From Wansuia hejianensis (GTDB lineage: Bacteria > Bacillota > Clostridia > Lachnospirales > Lachnospiraceae): 64,000 bases of DNA. The translations under genes and the position numbers were made by a program. Below the pieces are notes generated by a model, which saw only the letters and a list, made by a program, of their open reading frames with translations, did not search any database and was not told the origin of the DNA. This document shows, in pieces, positions 61,016 through 64,000 of the stretch. Location of the stretch: NCBI RefSeq assembly GCF_014337215.1, contig NZ_CP060635.1, forward strand, positions 2,183,501 through 2,247,500. The letters are read 5' to 3'. The first letter of the stretch is position 1; every line of letters begins with the position of its first letter.

Positions 61016-61056
61016 TCAAAAAAGAAGAAGCGGATCGACATACATCAATCCGCTTT
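61016..61056 (-). terminator. Terminator downstream of the recombinase tail
   Basis: Minus strand AAGCGGAT, 12-nt loop, ATCCGCTT, followed by CTTCTTTTTT. It lies about 10 nt after the TAA that would have ended the longer original recombinase frame. Confidence 0.72.
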
Positions 61057-61196
61057 CCATATCATTATGCTGTTTTCTGTTTCATCTTTTTAGAAGATTT
61101 GGCCGTCTTCAACACCGGCACAGTGCTTGCCGCTCTCTTTGCCATATTGCGTTCCTTCTGCATTTCCCGGTTTGCCTACGTCCTACACTCATCACA

Positions 61197-63140
61197 TCAG
61201 TATTTCACATTATTTCTCGTTGTGGTAAAGGCTTTGCCGCAGTTCTCGCAGACGCATTCCCGCTTTCGGTTTTCCGCCGCTTCCTGCCGGTAAAATTTTG
61301 CCCGGCAGTTTGGGCCGCAGAACAGCGTGTTTGACCGTCTGGATTCAAACTCTTTCCCACAGCATTTACAGGTCAGCCTGAACGGCTGTCCCACAGCGTG
61401 TTCACCGGCTTTGATTTTCTGATACCGTTCCCGGCTTTTTATGCGGTGTCGTTTAAGCAGCTCCTGCCGCTTGATTTCCTCCGGCGTCAGTTCCGGGGCG
61501 GGCAGTTCAAACCGTCCGATGAATTTCAGGTAAATCTCCACCTCCTGCACCCGATCCCCGTCGATCTTCTCCGGGGCATGGACAATAATCTTGTCAATAA
61601 ACTCGTTGATCATCGGAGTGGTCAGCTCGGAAAAATCAGTGTATTTCTTTGCCAGCGAAAGGAACTGCGCCGCACGGTCGGTATCTTCCTCAAAAGCGGA
61701 TACCTGCTGTTCGGCCTCCGCAGCCGATATTTGAAGCGATTTCTGTTCCGCTTCATACTCTGCCAGAAGACTGTCAAAGCGATCTTCTGAAATGCGCCCG
61801 ACAGCAAAGGATTCGTAGAGCTTTTTGATGATGGTATCCAGCTCGGCAATGCGCTTTTTGTCCTTGCTTAGTTTCCGCTTGGCTTCCTTTGCGGCTTCCG
61901 CCTGCCGTATCCGGGAAGCGGAGCGTACCTTTTTCATAAATTCATCCTGATTGGTAATGGCAAAGGTACTTGCTGTACGGATGGTTTCCAGAATCAGCTC
62001 TCTGACCGCTTTTGTCCGAATATAGTGGCCGCTGCAAGCGTGGGTGCGCTTTTGGTGTGCCAGCGTATAGGAGGAGCAGTCAAAGAAGTCTGACGGGTAC
62101 GGCTTTTTCGCTGTACCGCCTCTGGAGCGGTGGTTATACATCTTTTCGCCGCAGTCGGCGCAGCACAAAAGCCCGGTCAGAGGATTTGCCTCGCCGATGG
62201 TGTCAATGCGTTTGGGCGTTTTCCGCAGCTTCTGCGCCAGCTCCCATGTCTCCTTATCCACAATAGCTTCGTGGGTGTTTTCAAAAATCAGCCATCCATC
62301 TTTTGGGTTAGGGACACTGCTCTTATCCTTATAGGATACCTTGTGAGAACGGAAGTTCACTGTATGTCCCATATACTCCTGCTTGGATAAAATCTGCCCG
62401 ACCATATAGCCGCTCCAGTTATACGGGTTGGGAAATTCCTTCCTGCTCTTCCAGACGCCCATTCCTTTTTTGCCGAAGTAAACGGCGGGCGTTTCCACTT
62501 GCTCATCAAAGAGGATGCGGGCAATCTCATACGGGCCGTTTCCCTCAATGGTCAGGCAGAATATCTTGCGGACAACTGCGGCGGCTTCCTTGTCGATCAG
62601 CCAGTGGTATTTGTTCTGTGGATCTTTTTTGTATCCGTAAATAGCAATATTGGTGGTCGGCTTGCCGGATTCGCCTTTCACCCGGACAGCGGCTTTCTGC
62701 TTGCAGCTCAGATCCCCTAAATACCACTCGTTCATGATATTCAGGAAAGGCGCAAACTCATTGCTGTTCTGGTCGTTGCTGTCCACACTATTTGCAATGG
62801 CAACAAAGTGTACGCCGTGCTGCCGGAAAAACACCTCAGTATAAAAGCCGGTTTGCAGATAATCACGCCCCGCCCGGCTCATATCCTTTACGATGACGTG
62901 CGCTACTTTCCCAGCCTCAATATCCGCAATCAAATCTTTCCATGCCGGGCGGTCAAAATTGCCGCCCGAATACCCGTCGTCGGTGTAGTGGACAAGATTT
63001 TCGTAGCCCTGCTGGCGGGCATAGGTTTCGAGGTATTTTTTCTGATTGATGATTGAATTGCTGTCCCCGGTCAGTTCATCGTCACGGGACAGCCTTTCGT
63101 ATAATGCTGTGATCTTTCCTTCCGTCTGTTTCACGCTCAT
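61197..63140 (-). CDS. tnpX: Large serine recombinase (TnpX-like), C-terminal tail interrupted
   Basis: Site-specific recombinase that excises and inserts the element. The resolvase domain (about residues 9-155) has the catalytic Ser18 in YERLSRDDE and Arg in MSRAGRDYLQ. A recombinase domain, a zinc beta-ribbon (CCADCGEKM, then C near 365), a coiled coil (about 410-475) and Cys pairs (CKCCGKEF, CENCGKAF) follow. The frame stops at TGA 61199-61197 in the middle of the last zinc ribbon. Beyond it codons for CDECRT, a TAG (61178-61176) and 36 more plausible residues to TAA 61067-61065 remain in frame. The recombinase core is intact. Confidence 0.9.
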   Translation of the reverse strand: MSVKQTEGKITALYERLSRDDELTGDSNSIINQKKYLETYARQQGYENLVHYTDDGYSGGNFDRPAWKDLIADIEAGKVAHVIVKDMSRAGRDYLQTGFYTEVFFRQHGVHFVAIANSVDSNDQNSNEFAPFLNIMNEWYLGDLSCKQKAAVRVKGESGKPTTNIAIYGYKKDPQNKYHWLIDKEAAAVVRKIFCLTIEGNGPYEIARILFDEQVETPAVYFGKKGMGVWKSRKEFPNPYNWSGYMVGQILSKQEYMGHTVNFRSHKVSYKDKSSVPNPKDGWLIFENTHEAIVDKETWELAQKLRKTPKRIDTIGEANPLTGLLCCADCGEKMYNHRSRGGTAKKPYPSDFFDCSSYTLAHQKRTHACSGHYIRTKAVRELILETIRTASTFAITNQDEFMKKVRSASRIRQAEAAKEAKRKLSKDKKRIAELDTIIKKLYESFAVGRISEDRFDSLLAEYEAEQKSLQISAAEAEQQVSAFEEDTDRAAQFLSLAKKYTDFSELTTPMINEFIDKIIVHAPEKIDGDRVQEVEIYLKFIGRFELPAPELTPEEIKRQELLKRHRIKSRERYQKIKAGEHAVGQPFRLTCKCCGKEFESRRSNTLFCGPNCRAKFYRQEAAENRKRECVCENCGKAFTTTRNNVKY

Positions 63141-63352
63141 GATGCGCTCCTTTCAGACTTCCGGCTCATTTGTGGCGATTTCATTATATCACAAGTTCCG
63201 GCATTTGTAACCGTTTCATTTCGGATCATTCGTAAAATTTTATCTTCCAGCGTTTCCTGTGCCGTTTCACTGAAACACACCCTGACTTTGTAGGTGGTGC
63301 CGCCGATCCGGCATGTCATATAGGAAGCGCTACTGTTTTCATTGTTTGCCAT
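63137..63352 (-). CDS. TnpW-like transposon protein
   Basis: About 71 residues. SYMTCRIGGTTYKVRVCFSE resembles the small TnpW-type proteins found just upstream of TnpX recombinases. GTG 63358 extends the frame, but ATG 63352 has AGGAGG upstream. The stop overlaps the recombinase start (ATGA), so the two are translationally coupled. Its role is unknown; coupling suggests help to the recombinase. Confidence 0.8.
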   Translation of the reverse strand: MANNENSSASYMTCRIGGTTYKVRVCFSETAQETLEDKILRMIRNETVTNAGTCDIMKSPQMSRKSERSAS

Positions 63353-63476
63353 AGGCACCTCCTGTTGAAAAATTCATAAAATTTTCGTATAATGTCTTTG
63401 GTTCCGGCATGGTGTAACCATTTATGCGGCCGAAAGCGAACATTAGGGATAAATAACCCTGCCGGTGCAGAAATGC

Positions 63477-63516
63477 CCCCGGAAAAGCCTTGTACCGCAA
63501 GGCTTTCCGAGGGCAA
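63477..63516. other. Inverted repeat downstream of the Cys-rich gene
   Basis: CGGAAAAGCCTTG and CAAGGCTTTCCG form a 12-13 bp stem with a 5-nt loop, directly behind the 63522-63899 gene. No T run follows on the minus strand, so it is a weak terminator or a processing stem. Confidence 0.5.
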
Positions 63517-63521
63517 AAGCG

Positions 63522-63899
63522 TTACATCTGCTGTTGTTTTTTCTCCCGGTATTTCCGTACCCGTGCGGCGGTCTGCCTGCGCCGGGCTTCTTCGGCACAG
63601 CGCTGTGAACAGTACACCCGTTTCCCGTCAGCCGGGAACGGTTTGCCGCACTGCCTGCAAGCTGTTAATGGCATCGGCTCGCTGTTAAATACAGCTTGCA
63701 GCTTTGCGTCGGTCGGCAGCACTGCGCTGCGGAAATACCGGCACAGGGCGCTGTTTGTATAACAGATACCGAACATGGGACAGTTGCAGTCCAACGGCAG
63801 ACATCCGTATTCCTTGTCGTAGTTGGCGCACAGGGAAGTAATCAGCTTTTTTATCCGCTGCTTTTCCCGGCCTGTCAGTTCACAGTTTTGGCTTGGCAT
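63522..63899 (-). CDS. Cysteine-rich VLP-type protein of mobile elements
   Basis: 125 residues. The N-terminal half has six Cys in the pattern LCANYDKEYGCLPLDCNCPM, then GICYTNSALCRYFR, like the Cys-rich VLP domain found on clostridial conjugative elements. The C-terminal half has a small zinc ribbon (CRQCGKPF, then YCSQRCAEEARRR) and ends in a basic helix. It probably binds zinc and perhaps nucleic acid; no activity is known to me. Confidence 0.78.
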   Translation of the reverse strand: MPSQNCELTGREKQRIKKLITSLCANYDKEYGCLPLDCNCPMFGICYTNSALCRYFRSAVLPTDAKLQAVFNSEPMPLTACRQCGKPFPADGKRVYCSQRCAEEARRRQTAARVRKYREKKQQQM

Positions 63900-64000
63900 T
63901 GGTCATTCCTCCTTCCTCACTGTCGGAAGTAATCTAAAACAAGAGAAACAGATTACCCCCTCACTAAGAGGAGAAATACAGGGCAGTTAGCGGAACTGTT

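Larger units (their letters stand above)
60648..64000 (-). mobile_element. End of an integrative mobilisable element (Tn4451/TnpX type)
   Basis: From about 60.6 kb to the window edge all genes are on the minus strand and belong to a mobile module: a Cys-rich VLP-like protein, a TnpW-like protein, a large serine recombinase and a DUF3847-like protein, with repeated TTTGGTAT motifs between the last two. The left boundary lies after the QueG-like gene, near 60575-60648; the other end is outside the window. No relaxase is visible here. Confidence 0.75.

Noticed and set aside
1..64000. CRISPR array, tRNA or rRNA genes
   Set aside because: No regularly spaced direct repeats and no tRNA or rRNA signature were noticed on either strand by eye; a covariance-model scan would be decisive.

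Overview
The window looks like chromosomal DNA from a spore-forming, anaerobic Clostridia bacterium, most likely a Lachnospiraceae gut organism of roughly 50% GC. Supporting signs are sigG, sigE and spoIIGA, the [FeFe]-hydrogenase maturase hydG, the HPr kinase hprK, a 4-hydroxybutyryl-CoA dehydratase, a ferredoxin-fused EtfA, a group IIC intron whose protein resembles the Eubacterium rectale maturase, and a Tn4451-type TnpX/TnpW element. No rRNA, tRNA or CRISPR array was seen.

Layout. 1-1307: the 3' part of a class A penicillin-binding protein, converging on a long minus-strand operon. 15108-1435 (minus): an apparent 12-gene catabolic operon with a sugar ABC importer (ATPase, permease, binding protein), a transaldolase-like protein, a creatininase-family hydrolase, a zinc dehydrogenase, a TIM-barrel epimerase, an RpiB-like isomerase, 4-hydroxybutyrate dehydrogenase, 4-hydroxybutyryl-CoA dehydratase, 4-hydroxybutyrate CoA-transferase and 6-phosphofructokinase. 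A divergent DeoR regulator (15320-16090) faces it across an AT-rich region with a near-consensus promoter and repeated TTTCTATTT. The hydrolase, dehydrogenase and epimerase resemble the IolN/IolM/IolO ring-opening inositol route of Thermotoga. I infer a cyclitol or unusual-sugar pathway coupled to a C4 route towards crotonyl-CoA and butyrate. This is the most interesting candidate system here.

16220-24388: ROK glucokinase, hprK, uvrC, ftsH, hydG and a small conserved protein. 24524-30759: a c-di-GMP signalling operon (hybrid histidine kinase, GGDEF cyclase, EAL phosphodiesterase). 30799-34101: a FUSC-type membrane protein divergent from a regulator with two GntR-like winged helices. 34165-36009: a group IIC intron sitting directly behind the terminator of a MacB-like ABC exporter operon (36059-40334). 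The exporter's adaptor gene is split by one in-frame amber codon. 40616-42515: a J-domain protein, a DUF5685 protein and a zinc-ribbon membrane protein. 42600-42940: a candidate structured RNA with its own promoter, upstream of sigG.

43965-49623: a possible gene remnant, an Amt-PII fusion, and an iron/cobalamin-type ABC importer whose ATPase has an extra C-terminal domain. 49755-51479: sigE and spoIIGA with a Spo0A-type promoter. 51496-53147: aroD and aroE. 53847-58586: etfA with a ferredoxin domain, etfB, an acyl-CoA dehydrogenase and a CoA-transferase, facing a SorC regulator and a QueG-like iron-sulfur protein. 60648-64000: the edge of an integrative mobilisable element with a large serine recombinase whose C-terminal tail is interrupted by stop codons.
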